A stretch of DNA of 64,000 bases from Turnera subulata (lineage: Eukaryota > Streptophyta > Magnoliopsida > Malpighiales > Passifloraceae): positions 1 to 64,000 of the forward strand of contig JAKUCV010007821.1 of the NCBI GenBank assembly GCA_028386065.3. The letters are read 5' to 3'. This document shows positions 33,460 through 45,273 of this stretch, piece by piece. Every line of letters starts with the position of its first letter. Position 1 is the first letter of the stretch. The position numbers were made by a program, and so were the translations under genes. Below the pieces are notes generated by a model, which saw only the letters and a program-made list of their open reading frames with translations, was not told the DNA's origin and did not search any database.

Positions 33460-33795
33460 CTAGCCCTCTGAAACTTCTATGTTTTCTCCTAAGATTCTTC
33501 TGACTCGGCAGACTCTTCTTTTCGCTTGTTGTTCTTTTGTCATTCCTAGCTTACGAGGGTCTTTGGGACTCCAATCCTTTAGTTTCTTAAGCGATACTAG
33601 GAGGTTTTTCTCGATCAAATCCTCAAAATTGTGTTTTAGACGGACGCATCTTTCAGTTTGGTGGCCTTTCTCTTGATGGAACTCGCAATACTTCCTTTCT
33701 CTATACCACAGGGGGGAAATAACCGAGCAGAGGCATAAGCACTAAAGGTTTCAGTATGCCCTTCTTTTCACATTCCTTCAAGAGCTTAGCATATT
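33460..33795 (-). pseudogene. Gag C-terminal fragment of Tat C
   Basis: The minus strand reads LLKECEKKGILKPLVLMP, then after a frameshift CEFHQEKGHQTERC, a CX2HX4HX4C zinc-knuckle motif. HNFEDLIEKNLL follows, and the frame ends at a stop at 33460. It aligns with CEFHQ...IQDLVERN in D and CGYHQ...IKALIDKR in B. The upstream gag core is missing because element A begins at 33802. Confidence 0.75.
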
Positions 33796-33801
33796 ACATG
33801 T

Positions 33802-34808
33802 GTGAGGACCCGAACAAAAATTAATTTGATCCCTCACCACATCAAAGGAGTCGCCACCCGAATTCTAGTAAGGACAAAATTTAGGGAAAAAACTTGACAT
33901 CCATAACCCGCAGCAACAGGTCATTAGCGTTCCAAAGATGTAGGATTCGGGGTTCGTCATGGATGGAAGGTGTTAGGCACCCATCCATATTGGTGAGAAG
34001 TCGTGTGCAACACAAACAACACAACAACGGAAACAAAAGCAAAAATACAAGCAGAACAAGAAATAAATACATAATTGAGCTTGAGATTCCACCGCTAGAA
34101 TCTACCTACGTACTCCGGCGACCGGATTCAAAGCTCACGTAGTTCTTACATGGCATCACACAACACACACAAAACAACAAATGATGCAGTACCATCACAA
34201 CAACATCAACATTACCACAACAATATCGACATCAAAGCCACAACGTTAACATCGCAACCACAATATGAACATCACAGTAATATCGCAACAACACAACACA
34301 ACTAACTGGCTAGCGACATCACAGTAATATCAACATCACGACAACAATATCACAGCAACATCAATGTTACAGCGACATCACAGCACAAAAACAACACACA
34401 ATAACATAACATAAATAAAATTCGGCTTGCATGCTGTTTTCGGACCGAGACTACCTACGTGCTCGAGTGACAGGGGTCAAAGCCACGCAGTTCTAAATAT
34501 GGATTCACGTAACAGTCAAAGCATCATCATCAATAGCATCACAACAACAAAATAGCAGAAAAAAATCGATTTAAGGGGTTAGGGTTACCTCTTGAAACCC
34601 TCCTCTCGCCACCGTTAGCCTTCCACTTCTCAACAGAATCTTGACTCAACTTCAATCGAAAATCGGTACCAAAGGAGGCCGAATCAGCGTCTGGTGTCAA
34701 CAGCAAAGTTGTAGATCTCTCTCTTAGCTATCCAAAGACATCAAGAAAGCAGTAATTTGACGTCTTTAGCTTGAGATATCATGATTTTCCTTGGACTACG
34801 CTGGGAAG
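33802..34808 (-). mobile_element. 3' LTR of Tat A, left part
   Basis: It starts TGTGAGGACCCGAAC, preceded by ACATG, and follows the Tat LTR pattern (GGAGTCGCCACC, CTACGTACTCCGGCG, CACGTAGTTCTT). It is cut at 34808 by SIRE F and continues at 44236. Two copies of the CTACGTA...CGTAGTT or CGCAGTT segment occur (34104-34147 and 34451-34496). Element A inserted into the gag of Tat C. Confidence 0.85.
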
Positions 34809-36408
34809 TGTTGGCCCAGAAAAGGCTAAGAAGGGGGGGTTGAATTAGCTTTTCCTCTTTTTTGGGTTTTCAGAGATTTGGCTCGACACAGAAGCCAAAT
34901 GTTAAACTTAAGTAGAAATGCAGGAATGATGGACACAAGCAATTTATAGTGGTTCCCCACCCAGGAATACATCCAATACCTAAAGGTCCCCCTTTAGGAT
35001 TTCTAAACTATCCACTATACTAGGCTTTTACGGGTTCAACCTTAACCTTTACAAGCTTTTACAGGAGCAGCTCTAACCTAAGCTTTTCAAAGTCCTAGCT
35101 CTAACCTAAGCTTTTCAAAGGCTCAGCTCTAACCTACACTCAAGCTTTTTAAAGGCTTAGCTCTAACCTACCCTCAAAACTAATCCTAGCTTTGAGTATC
35201 GAGTAAGATTGTAACTAAATCTGAAGAAGTGTTTACAACGAGTTTAGAACAGGAGATTCACTCAAGGTAAGCTCAATCTGATTTTTTGAATCTCCTAGAG
35301 GATTTGGCTCCAACAGAAGCTAAATATCACAGAATATTTCCATAGAATGAAGTGCTTCTTCTAATGAGGTTTCAGACCTCTTATACAGATTCTCAGGATG
35401 GGGAAGCTCTCTCACAACGTTCACATAACAGCCATATGATGTCCAGGTGGCATAGGAGTTGACTTCTTGCTTCTCTAATAAAATAGTCCACGTGGGAAAG
35501 CCAAATCTGCAGAATACTTGAGTTGCAATTTTTTTTCTTCAAAACGCTTTCCAAAAAAGGAAAATGTGGACCACCATATCTTTCAGAGCAGAAAGAGGAT
35601 GTGAGGACCACTTTTATAAACTTTATCTAACCCTTGGAGTGCAAGTTTAACCGTTAGTTGACTTGGTTTAAAACTGTCCACGCAGATGAGCCAAATCTTG
35701 ATATTACTTGAGCAGAAATTGTCTTTCTTCAAACGTTTAAAAAAATGGAATGTAAGGACCACCAGCTCTTCAAGGGATAAAAGAGGTTGTGAGGGCCACT
35801 TTTCTAATCTTTTTCTGACCTTTGGTGAGCAAGCAAAACCGTTAGTTGAGTTGCTTAAATGACAACTACTTTTCATGACCACATTCTTTATTGGCTGAAA
35901 GTGACAAGTTTCTTGTGTGGACCACCAAAGCTCCAAGATGCTAAGAAGGTGTGATGACCACTTTCTAGATCTTTTTCTAACACTTGAGCTGCAAGTTTGG
36001 ATGCTGGTTGGCATTTAAATTTCCAACTACGGATCTGGGACCACACGGAATATACATTGACAGTGACAACTTGTTCTACAGCCTGTGGAGCCAAATCTTC
36101 TCTTTTTTGGTTTCTTCATGGAACCAAATATTTTTGCCAATACTCAAACAATACAAAACACTTAACCAATATATTTCTTAATCATCAAAACAATACCATG
36201 ATCATCAAAAACATATGTTTGTATACTGAGCATTTCGTTTCTTCCTGGAACCAAATGTTTCTGCCCTATACACAAACAACGCAAAACACTTAACCAATAT
36301 GTTTGTTAATCATGATCATTAGAATCATTAGAAACATATTTGTATACTAAACATGGTTAGTCTTAATTAATTGCTAATTAAGCTACTAATCACATGTTTA
36401 GGCTAACA
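34809..36408 (-). mobile_element. 3' LTR of SIRE F
   Basis: 1600 bp, TGTTGGCCCAG to GGCTAACA. It contains internal duplications (for example two related segments around ACCGTTAGTTGA at 35650 and 35840, and two around GGAACCAAAT at 36122 and 36256). These help explain why it is longer than the LTR of SIRE G (1069 bp). Confidence 0.9.
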
Positions 36409-36412
36409 GTCA

Positions 36413-36422
36413 CCCCTTTTTT
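36413..36422 (-). other. Polypurine tract of SIRE F
   Basis: On the minus strand it reads AAAAAAGGGG, four bases before the 3' LTR. Confidence 0.75.
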
Positions 36423-37732
36423 GATGATGACAAACATGCTGTGTTGTTTCCTACAAAACAGAGGTTAAATCACATTTAACACATGTATATAAACTCTCCT
36501 GTTTCAATACTCCCCCTCCAAAAAAGGCTTTTCTAATATAGCAATACTATTTGCCATAGCCATTCATTTAAACATACTTTCTCTCCTATTTTCAAACATA
36601 TAACACATCATATACTTCTCCCCCTTTTGTCATCAGCAAAAGAAATATAAATAAAAACATTCTGCCAAAAACAATTGTTAGAAATAAGATAACCAAATAA
36701 GTAAGCTCCCCCTATTTTATAGACATAATTAAGAAATTCAAAAACGCATTCATTTGGCTCATTCGAACGGCCAAATACTCACCATGCGTTTATGCATAGT
36801 ATACTTTAAAAAATTTACTAGACTTTTTGCCAATAGCTCCCTCTTCATATAAGCACAATATACTTAAAAATTTGCTAAAGGCTTTTTGCCAATAGCTCCC
36901 CCTGCATATAGGCACAGTATATATATGATTTCATTCCCAAAATTTTCACATACATATATCCTGCAATGAAATCTCAGTATATCAAGATTATTATTTGGCT
37001 TTTTTCACAGAGCCAAATCTTGTTCCCTGCATCTGAAAATAACCACAAGGTATGTCACTGCAGTATCAATATCATCAACAACATATTTGGCTATTTCACC
37101 GAGCCAAATATTGTTCCCTGCATCAAAAGAATTAACACACAAGGTATACCGCAGCAGGAACATACGTTCCATCAAAAACAACATATATATCACCCCCAAA
37201 CAACATATATTTTCCCCCCTTTTGGCAACAACAAAAGAGTTAACACAAATAAAATTCAAAGGAGAAAATAGATAACCACACATAATAGCACAAAGCAAAA
37301 TATCCAAAAGCAAGACAAAAATTCAAGTTATTCAAACCATAAGTAGGATAGTTATCAAAGTACTTAGCTAAAATATAGATGGGAATGCAATGCATGACCT
37401 AAGAGCATCAGATCTATGGAGCATCAATCTTCATCAAAATCTTCTCAAGCAAGAACTGCAGTGATTTGGTCAAACTTCTCAAATATCTTGGTCTGAAATT
37501 TTTTCATTTGGCTCCACATGGAACCAAGATCTTCCTTCAGCTCACTAATTTCATCATTCATCCCAATAACAAGAGCATTCAGTTCCTCAAGCTTATGATC
37601 CTTTTGTGGCTGCAGATTTGGTCACAGAATATTCCCTTGGGGATTTGACTTGATAGAAATCTTCGCCAGAGTGTCAACAATGATTTACTTGGGCTTAATC
37701 GGCTTATCCGCAGCAGTAGGCTTAATCTTCAA
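36423..37732. other. SIRE F 3' non-coding region
   Basis: Long untranslated stretch typical of this lineage. It contains several ATTTGG...CCAAAT palindromes (36752-36776, 36993-37018, 37085-37109) and repeated CTCCCCCT motifs. No frame is supported. Confidence 0.7.
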
Positions 37733-38905
37733 CTATTTAGCCAGCAAGGTAATGAGTGCACCATGAGAATGTTCCTCGTAGATACCCATGTGATGGAGAA
37801 TAAGAGTACTGAAGCAGATTGAACATCTCTCGATAAAACAAGCAATGATCCATTGAGCAAGTTTCATGATCATAGTGCAACAATTCTTCCTTGGCTTGTT
37901 GATTGGAGTTCCAGAAGCAGAATCATAGAACCCTATCTTGTCCGGATTCATCTTCAACAAATCACATATCATCTCAACTGTCACTGTGATCTTCTTCCCC
38001 TTGATCTTCTTTTTGGTGAAAGTGAGCAGACCGTCTTTCCTATACTCCACTGTCTTGTTATCATAGAAATCCTTCATTAAAGCTTCACACCCTTGTTCCT
38101 TCAAGGTGACTAAGGTGGTGAACTTAACATCTTTCAACAATTTTGCTACACCGATTCCTTCAAAGTCACTTAGAACAATAGTGCAGGTAGGGGTATGGGT
38201 GAAGTATTTCTTCTTGGCCCTTTTGCTTGATCCGGACTTGGTTAGAGCCTTTTGCTTTCTTTTGGAGTAATTTCTTTCTCCTTTTCAGATTTCTCCTCAA
38301 CTTCAAGCTCTTTGTCATCGTCCTCTTCTTTGTCTTCCTCATCATCATCTTTATTATCAACATCATGGTCATCTTCATTTTCAGAATCATCATCAGACCC
38401 TTCTTTGTCTGATTCATTCTCATTCTCTGGCTCATCCTCGGAATTTTGTTCCTTGTCACTCTCATTTTGTTCCTTGTCACTGTTATTTGGCTCTTCATCA
38501 GCCAAATCATCAACAAATTTCTTTTGGCCTTCTTCACTCCTTTTTCTCTTTTGGAACTCTTTTCACCTCCATGAACAGATGAATTCTCACTTTTATCCTC
38601 ATCGGATTCCACTTCAACGACTTTGTCTCCAAGCTTCTTTTCTCCTCTTCCAAACAAAGTTTGTGCATGTGTGCTTGGCTTGACAAGTCGAGCTCTTGAT
38701 GTTTGAGTGGTTGGGGTTTGAGCAAGGTGCTTCGGCAATTTTGGTCTTGGTACATCAGATTTGGTCTTAGAGCTCCCAACCTTTTTCTCAGTTCAGTTTC
38801 TGGAACAGCTTTCTCAGCATCAAATTTGGTCTCTAGTTGAGCCAAATCTCCTTCTGGCAGTACATTCTCATCTTTCTCTTCTGGCAGCAAGCTTTGATTT
38901 TCCAC
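37733..38905 (-). pseudogene. SIRE extra ORF (env-like / plant transposon protein type)
   Basis: Three overlapping minus-strand frames join by frameshifts: 38905-38534 (MENQSLLPEEKDENV), 38505-38242 and 38140-37733. The middle part is a long Asp/Glu-rich stretch (EDEPENENESDKEG). The C-terminal part has VKFTTLVTLKEQGCEALMKD and KIKGKKITVTVEMICDLLKM, which resemble the GKK...FY segment of the putative plant transposon protein domain. In SIRE elements this ORF follows pol and has been called env-like. No signal peptide or membrane segment is visible here. Confidence 0.6.
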
Positions 38906-39189
38906 AGTCTCCTTTTCAGCCTTTTTAGCCGATTCTCTTCCAATAATCGTTGTCTATGGACTGTTGAATAGGTTTTGGCTCAACTCTGAACCAAATACTA
39001 CAACTCTTGCTTTTTTATGCTCTTGATGATTTGAATGCGTCCATGACTTATTGTCATATGCTCAGAAGCTTAGTGCAAGTGTGGAATGTGTGACAACTGA
39101 ATCTTTCTATGTGCTTATATGTGCAATATGTTATGATATGTATGAACACACATAAACCAAAAGTAAAGCCAAATCAGAGTACTTATGGT

Positions 39190-40923
39190 ATATTGCAAAT
39201 TCCAAGCTCGAGTCTGATTTTGGTCAATTGATCTTCCTTCAATGGTTTGGTCAAGATGTCAGCCAGTTGATTTTCAGTTCTCACAAACTCAATAGCCACA
39301 TCCTTCTTCAACACATGGTCTCGAATAAAATTATGTCTCACTTCAATATGCGTTGGTTCGAGAGTGTTGCACCGGGTTCTTACTTAGGTTGATGGCACTT
39401 GAGCTGTCACAAAGTATAGAAACACACTCAAAAGTTAGTCCATAATCAGCAAGTGTTTGTTTCATCCATAGCACTTGTGCACAACATGCACCAGCTGCTA
39501 CAGATTCAGCCTCGGTTGTGGAAGTAGCAACTGAATTTTGCTTTTTTACTTGACCAAGATACAAGTGATCGTCCAAGTAATTGACAAGTTTCACTTGTAC
39601 TTTTTCTATCAAGAGTGCACCCTACAAAGTTTGCATTTGAGTAGCTTGTTAGTTCAAAAGAGTTCACATTAGGATACCACAAGCCTAAAGATGATGTTCC
39701 TTTTAAGTACTTGAAGATGCACTTGATAGCTTTAAGATGAGATTCTTTTGGGCATGATTGAAATCTTGCACACAAGCAAACACTATACATAATGTCTGGT
39801 CTAGTAGCTGTAAGGTAAAGAAGACTACCTATCATGCCTCTGTATAATTTCACATCAACATCCTTACCATTCTCATCCTTGGCAAGTTTGGTACTAGTGC
39901 TCATTGGTGTCAGACTAGTTTTGGCTTATGACAGGCTAAATCTTTTCAACAGCTCACGTGTGTACTTTGCTTGATTAAGGAAAGTCCCACCATCGAGTTG
40001 CTTGACTTGAAAACCCAGGAAGAAATTTAATTCTCCCATCATGCTCATTTCAAACTCGTTGTGCATAAGCTTTTCAAACTCTTGACAAAGAGATTCATTA
40101 GTAGCACCAAATAGAATGTCATCAACATATATTTGCACAATAATGATATCATCTTTGTTAGATTTTACAAATAGAGTTGAATCTACCTTTCCTCTTGTAA
40201 AGCATTATGAAATCAGATATGAGCTTAATCTATCATACCATGCCCTAGGTTCTTATTTAAGACCATACAATGCCTTATTCAATTTGTAAACATGTTGTGG
40301 ATGCTCATGGTTTTCAAATCCAGGAGGTTGTTCAACATATACTTCTTCCATGATGTATCCATTTAAAAAAGCACTCTTGACATGCATTTGATAAAGTTTG
40401 AAAGATTTAAATGATGCAAATGCAAGCTACATGCGAATTGATTCAAGTCTAGCTACTGGTGCACAGGTGTCATCAAAATCAATACCTTCCTTTCAATTGT
40501 ACCCTTAGCTTTGTTCCTTACCACAGTTCTTGATTCATCGAGCTCGTTCCTAAAGACGCATTTGGTTTCAATGACGGGATGGTCTTTTGGTCTTGCAACA
40601 AGCTCCCACATATTATTCCTTACGAACTGATTAAGCACTTCTTGCATTGCCATCACCCGACTTTCATCAAGTATGGCGTCCTTGGCATTCTTAGGCTCTA
40701 CTTGAAACAAAAATGTACGATGTGAGTTGATGTTTTGCAATAAGGATCTAGTTGTTACACCTCTTCTTAGATCACCCAATATGGCTTCAGCGGAGTGGCC
40801 TCTCGCTGTTTGAGTCTCAGTGTTTCTTATTTGTGAGCTTGAGCCAAATCTCAGAATATTTGGTTGCATATCATTACTCTGAACATTTGGTTCGGGAGGA
40901 GCCAAATGTTGTTGAGTCTCCAA
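39190..40923 (-). pseudogene. SIRE F reverse transcriptase and RNase H
   Basis: The linker before the polymerase reads AEAILGDLRRGVTTRS (40923-40453). The reverse transcriptase begins MWELVARPKDHPVI and loses frame near 40490, where part of KARLVA is missing. The YVDD box lies near 40120 (MQIYVDDILFGATNES). RNase H follows at 39904-39506 with LYLTATRPDIMYSVC, then the frame shifts to TTEAESVAAGACCAQVLW (39612-39343). The first acidic site appears as YSNANFVG, with Asn where Asp is usual. A tail reading QLADILTKPL runs to about 39190. Confidence 0.85.
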
Positions 40924-41560
40924 TAAATCAGGGGGTTGCTCATATTTTGTCTCATCAACCTCGATGACCTATGGCTGATTCTCAAGAGTAAAGTTAGCTT
41001 CTGTATCATCACAAGCTGACATGCTCGACATTTGGTTTCTGCTTCGAATTTTGGCTTTGGCAGTCCATCAACCAAATCCTTCTTTGATAGATTTGATATT
41101 AGCTCAAGATTTGCATGTCCGAGCCTCCTATGCCACAGGATTGGAGTCTCTGTTCTTGCACTAAAACACTTTACCTCTAGATTAGTAACATCATTTAAAC
41201 ACATAGAGCATAGGTTTCCAATACTTTTTCCAATAAATACGACTTTCTCATCATCAATCCTACTCACAAGACATCGTGATGATTCAAATGTAACTCTAAA
41301 TCCTTTTGTCACATAGCTCACTAATACTTAAAATATTGAACTTAAGAATATGAACCAAAAAGCACATGCTCAGTAGTATGATCAACAACAATCTTACCAA
41401 CACCGAGAATTTTACCTTTGAGCTATCGCCAAAAGTAACATTACCTTGGTGTTTTGAAAGGAAGGATGAAAATTTTGATGGGTCACCTGTCATATATCTT
41501 GAACAACCACTATTCAGAACTCATTCATCCCTTGCACCCTATCATGTAATCAAGTTTTGG
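40924..41560 (-). pseudogene. SIRE F protease remnant with integrase deleted
   Basis: The protease signature reads VLNSGCSRYMTG, with Asn in place of the catalytic Asp, near 41490. The GAG-pre-integrase motif LWHRRLGHANLELISNLSKK (41150-41100) and CRACQL (about 41010) are readable. The sequence then jumps from CRACQL directly into the linker that precedes reverse transcriptase. SIRE G shows the same motif followed by the integrase at 52190-52826. The integrase core is therefore absent here. The break is at about 41015. Confidence 0.85.
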
Positions 41561-41564
41561 ATAC

Positions 41565-42584
41565 TCAAACTAACTTGGGTCCTTCAGGGTCAGATTTGGT
41601 TCCTTTCGGAACCCAAATATACTTCACATGGTTGTTTCTCTTCCTATAAGCACAAGATCTGATTGTGTCCAATTTTTCCACAATAATAGCATGAATACCA
41701 AGTCTATGTGACTGTTTATGATAGTTAGACCTATAGTGCTCATGGTATCTAAGTCTATATGGAGTTCTAGATTCTTCTTTAACAAATTTTACAGGCAGAT
41801 TTGGCATGTTAAAAACCATATGTGATGCGCCTATCCCACTTTTATCTAGTGAGTGCCTTTGTTGACCTAGCAATAGAATTAAATTGTCTGTGCCTCTAGT
41901 GAACTTCTCAAGAGAACATTTTAAATCATCAACACTTTTCTTAAGCATATCATTCTCTTTCAACAACTTGTCACACATAGCAATATTACTAGCAATCTTT
42001 GTTTCTAGATCATCATGAGCATTTTGTAAGGCAAGGTTTTCACTTTTCAAAATTTCACAAGATTTCAACACATCAACATGAGCAAGACTAAGTTTTTCAT
42101 GTGCAATTTTATGTGCTCCAGCATCATACTCTAGAATCTCAATACGTTTCTTGTATGCAATGTTCTTTTCTAGCGCTAGTATATACTTATCAAGCAATTC
42201 ACCAAAAGCATCTTGTAATTCATCAAAAGTAAAGTCAGATGAATCATTTACCTCAGATTCTTCTTGAGCCATGAGCCACAAATTCACAGCTTCATCCGTG
42301 TCTGAATTGCTTGAAGAATCCGAGTCCTCCCAAGCAGCCATATCCTTCCTTTTCTTGGTTTTTGAGGAGCCATATATGTTCTTCTTTTGGTATAGGCATT
42401 CAAACTTGATATGACCTTGGCAGTTGCATCCAAAGCACACTAGAGGATTCTTCTTGGGCTTTTCAATCTTCAATCCCCTAGCACTCCTTCCTTTTTGTTG
42501 CTTCTTCATCTTGACCTTTGAATAGTTGAAATTAGCACAATCAAAGTAGGATGCCTTGTTGATGCTTGTTCCCTCATAAGCCAT
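41565..42584 (-). pseudogene. SIRE F gag with internal deletion
   Basis: The frame starts MAYEGTSINKASYFD at 42584, as in SIRE G (MAYEGTCVNKAPYFD). After about 25 residues it jumps to the region before the zinc knuckle, so most of the UBN2 capsid part is missing. The knuckle CFGCNCQGHIKFEC (CX2CX4HX4C) is intact. An acidic/Ser-rich stretch and a long coiled-coil-like part (ENLALQNAHDDLETKI) follow. The frame stays open for 339 codons. Confidence 0.85.
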
Positions 42585-42600
42585 GATCTTTTTCTCTAGA

Positions 42601-44230
42601 GGCTAATCNGGGGGTTGAATTAGCTTTTCCTCTTTTTTGGGTTTTCAGAGATTTGGCTCGGCACAGAAGCCAAATGTTAAACTTAAGTGGAAATGCAAGA
42701 ATGAAGATAGAAAAGCAATGGACACAAGCAATTTATAGTGGTTCCCCACGCAGGAGTACATCCATTACCTAAAGGTCCCCCCTTTAAGATTTCTAAACTA
42801 TCCACTATACTAGGCTTTTACGGGTTCAACCTTAACCTTTACAAGCTTTTACAGGAGCAGCTCTTTCCTAAGCTTTTCAAAGGCTCAGCTCTAACCTACA
42901 CTCAAGCGTTTCAAAGGCTTAGCTCTAACCTATCCTCAAAACTAATCCTAACTTTGAGTATCAAGTAAGATTGTAACTTAATCTCACTAAGGATGCCCTC
43001 AACAAGACAACTTCAAGAGTGACTCACTTAAGAAGTGTTTACAACGAGTTTAGAACAGGAGATTCATTCAAAGTAAGCTCAATCTGAATTTTTAAATCTC
43101 TTAGAGGATATGGCTCCAGCAGAAGCTACATATCACAGAATATTTCCATAGACTGAAGTGCTTCTTCTAATGAGGTTTCAGACCTCTTATATAGAATCTC
43201 AGGATGGGCAAGCTCTCTCATAACATTCACATAACGGCCATATGATGTCCAGATGGCATAGGAGTTGACTTCTTGCTTCTCTACTAAAACAGTCCATGTA
43301 AGCAAGCCAAATCTGCAGAATACTTGAGGTGCAATTTTTTTCTTCAAAACACTTTCGAAAAATGGAAAGTGTGGACCACCATATCTTCCAGGGTAGAGAG
43401 AGGATGTGAGGACCACTTTTCTGAACTTTATCTAACCCTTGGAGTGCAAGTTTAACCGTTAGTTGACTTGGTTTAAAACTGTTCATGCAGATGAGCCAAA
43501 TGTTGGTATTACGTGGGCTGAAATTGTCGTTCTTCAATCATGTTTCCAAAAATGGAATGTAAGGACCACTAGCTCTTCAAAGGATGAAAGAGTTTGTGAG
43601 GGCCACTTTTTTGATCTTTTTCTGACCTATAGTGAGCAAGCAAAACCGTTAGTTGAGTTGCTTAAATGTCAACTACTTTTTGGGACCATATTCTTTATTG
43701 GCTGAAAGTGACAAGTTTCTTGTGTGGACTACCAAAGCTCCAAGATGCTTAGCAGGTGTGAGGACCACTTTCTAGATCTTTTTCCAACACTTGAGCTGCA
43801 AGTTTGGACGTTAGTTAGCATTTAAATTGCCAACTACTGATCTGGGACCACGTAGAATATAGATTGACAGTGACAGCTTGTTCTACAGCCTGTGGAGCCA
43901 AATCTTCTCTATTTTGGTTTCTTCATGGAACCAAATGTTTTTGCCAATACTCAAACAACAAAAAACACTTAACCAATATGTTTGTTAATCATCAAAACAA
44001 TATAATGATCATCAAAAACATATATTTGTATACTGAACATTTGGTTTCTTCCTAGAACCAAATGTTTCTGCTCGATACTCAAACAACACAAAACACTTAA
44101 CCTTTTTTTTGTTAATCATCAAAATAATATAATGATCAACAGAATCATTAGAAATATATATTTGTATACTAAACATGATTAGTCTTAACTAATTGCTAAT
44201 TAAGCCACTAATCACATGTTTAGGTTAACA
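42601..44230 (-). mobile_element. 5' LTR of SIRE F, inner edge missing
   Basis: The outer end GGTTAACA at 44230 is intact. The inner edge should carry TGTTGGCCCAG on the plus strand, but the sequence passes from GGCTAATC, an N at 42609 and GGGGG straight to the gag leader. The last bases of the LTR and the primer binding site are missing, by deletion or misassembly. Confidence 0.85.
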
Positions 44231-45226
44231 AGAAGAAGGTTCCTCTCGGGTTTGTGCTATTTCCTCTAACGATTTGCTTCGACTGGCCTCCTTCTAACTC
44301 TCTTCCTCTCCTATTGCTACTAGGTTGTTGCCACTCCTCTCTACGAAATCTCTCCAAAAAATCAGCTCCTCTAAAGTCTCCTATACTAAAAAAACAAGGG
44401 TTTCTCCAAGCACTCTAAGCTTATGGGTGTGTAGAGAATAATTCTAATGCGTCCCTCTTGTGTTTAAAGGGTGTTTTATTTTTAGTGTTCAGGGGGTAAA
44501 AGGGTCATCCTAATAATCTGAGGGTCGAGATTGAACCCCTAAATCTGACGGTTATGGGCTAGGATTGCGGAAAGGAGGTAAAAAGAAGGTTCTGGAAGGA
44601 ACGACCGCCATAGCCCCGGCAGTCATGTCGTGAGGACTTCCAAGGGACAGCGGTCATCCCTCCTTGTCCGCCGGTGGTGGCGGTCATGTTGCCATGTCAG
44701 CCACCGACTATGCAGTTTTTTTTTCTTTCCTCACTTTTTCTTCTCCAATCCGATTCCTAGTTGGTTTCCACGCCATCTAGAGTATTCGCTGACCCAGAAA
44801 ACACCCTAAAGAGTTCTCCTATTCCAATATTTTTCCTCTTTATCAACCCCACATCAAATTATTTCCTTTTCTCAAAAAATACCATAAAAACACAAAATAG
44901 GCAAAATATATAATTGATCCTAATTTCCCACGAAAATTAGGATTAAAATCAGTTGTAGGCCATGTGTTTAAATGGGCTAAATTTTCTTGGAGGATCCATA
45001 TTTTATTAGCCCAAACTTAATATCTATCTCAAACCCAGAATTAAGTAAATAACAAAGGGCCAAAAACAAATAAGAAGAAATAAACGAATAAAATACCCTT
45101 ATTCTACTACACTAAATCACAAATATATTCATGCCATCAATCAAATCATCTCATCAATTAAAGACATAAACAAATTCTTAATTTAAAATAATAGAATAAA
45201 TCAAGGGTCAAATTTGGGTATTCATA
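44231..45226 (-). mobile_element. 3' LTR of Tat A, right part
   Basis: It resumes after the AGAAG duplication. The GACCGCC-type cluster lies at about 44602-44705, and the TATA position is degenerate (TATTTTTA near 44468). The end is TTCATA, with TTCACA changed. The joint was checked against the solo LTR at 46780-46800, which reads through the same place (CTTCCTCTCGGG). Confidence 0.85.
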
Positions 45227-45235
45227 AAAGCCCCT

Positions 45236-45273
45236 CGTTGGTGAGGCTTCAGAAAACTGAAGACAAACCAACG
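45236..45273. other. PPT-adjacent hairpin of Tat A, with compensatory changes
   Basis: Outer stem CGTTGG/CCAACG, inner stem CTTCAG/CTGAAG closed by AAAA. Compared with D, two inner pairs change on both sides (T-A to C-G and C-G to T-A), and the outer stem gains a G-C pair where D has A opposite A. Confidence 0.75.

Larger units (their letters stand above)
34809..44230 (-). mobile_element. SIRE-type Ty1/copia element F
   Basis: This 9.4-kb element lies on the minus strand with LTRs 34809-36408 and 42601-44230. Its 5-bp target duplications GGAAG (34804-34808) and AGAAG (44231-44235) differ by one base. Order on the minus strand: LTR, gag, protease, a remnant of GAG-pre-integrase, reverse transcriptase, RNase H, an extra ORF, a long 3' region, polypurine tract, LTR. 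The extra ORF after pol and the long LTRs place it in the SIRE/Maximus lineage. The integrase core is deleted and all frames are broken. Confidence 0.9.

Noticed and set aside
38252..38683. Plus-strand Ser-rich frame of 143 codons
   Set aside because: It is the antisense image of the acidic Asp/Glu-rich stretch of the SIRE extra ORF.
37733..38905. True viral envelope gene
   Set aside because: No signal peptide, membrane segment or cleavage site is visible. The env-like label is historical for this lineage and the similarity is to a plant transposon-associated domain.
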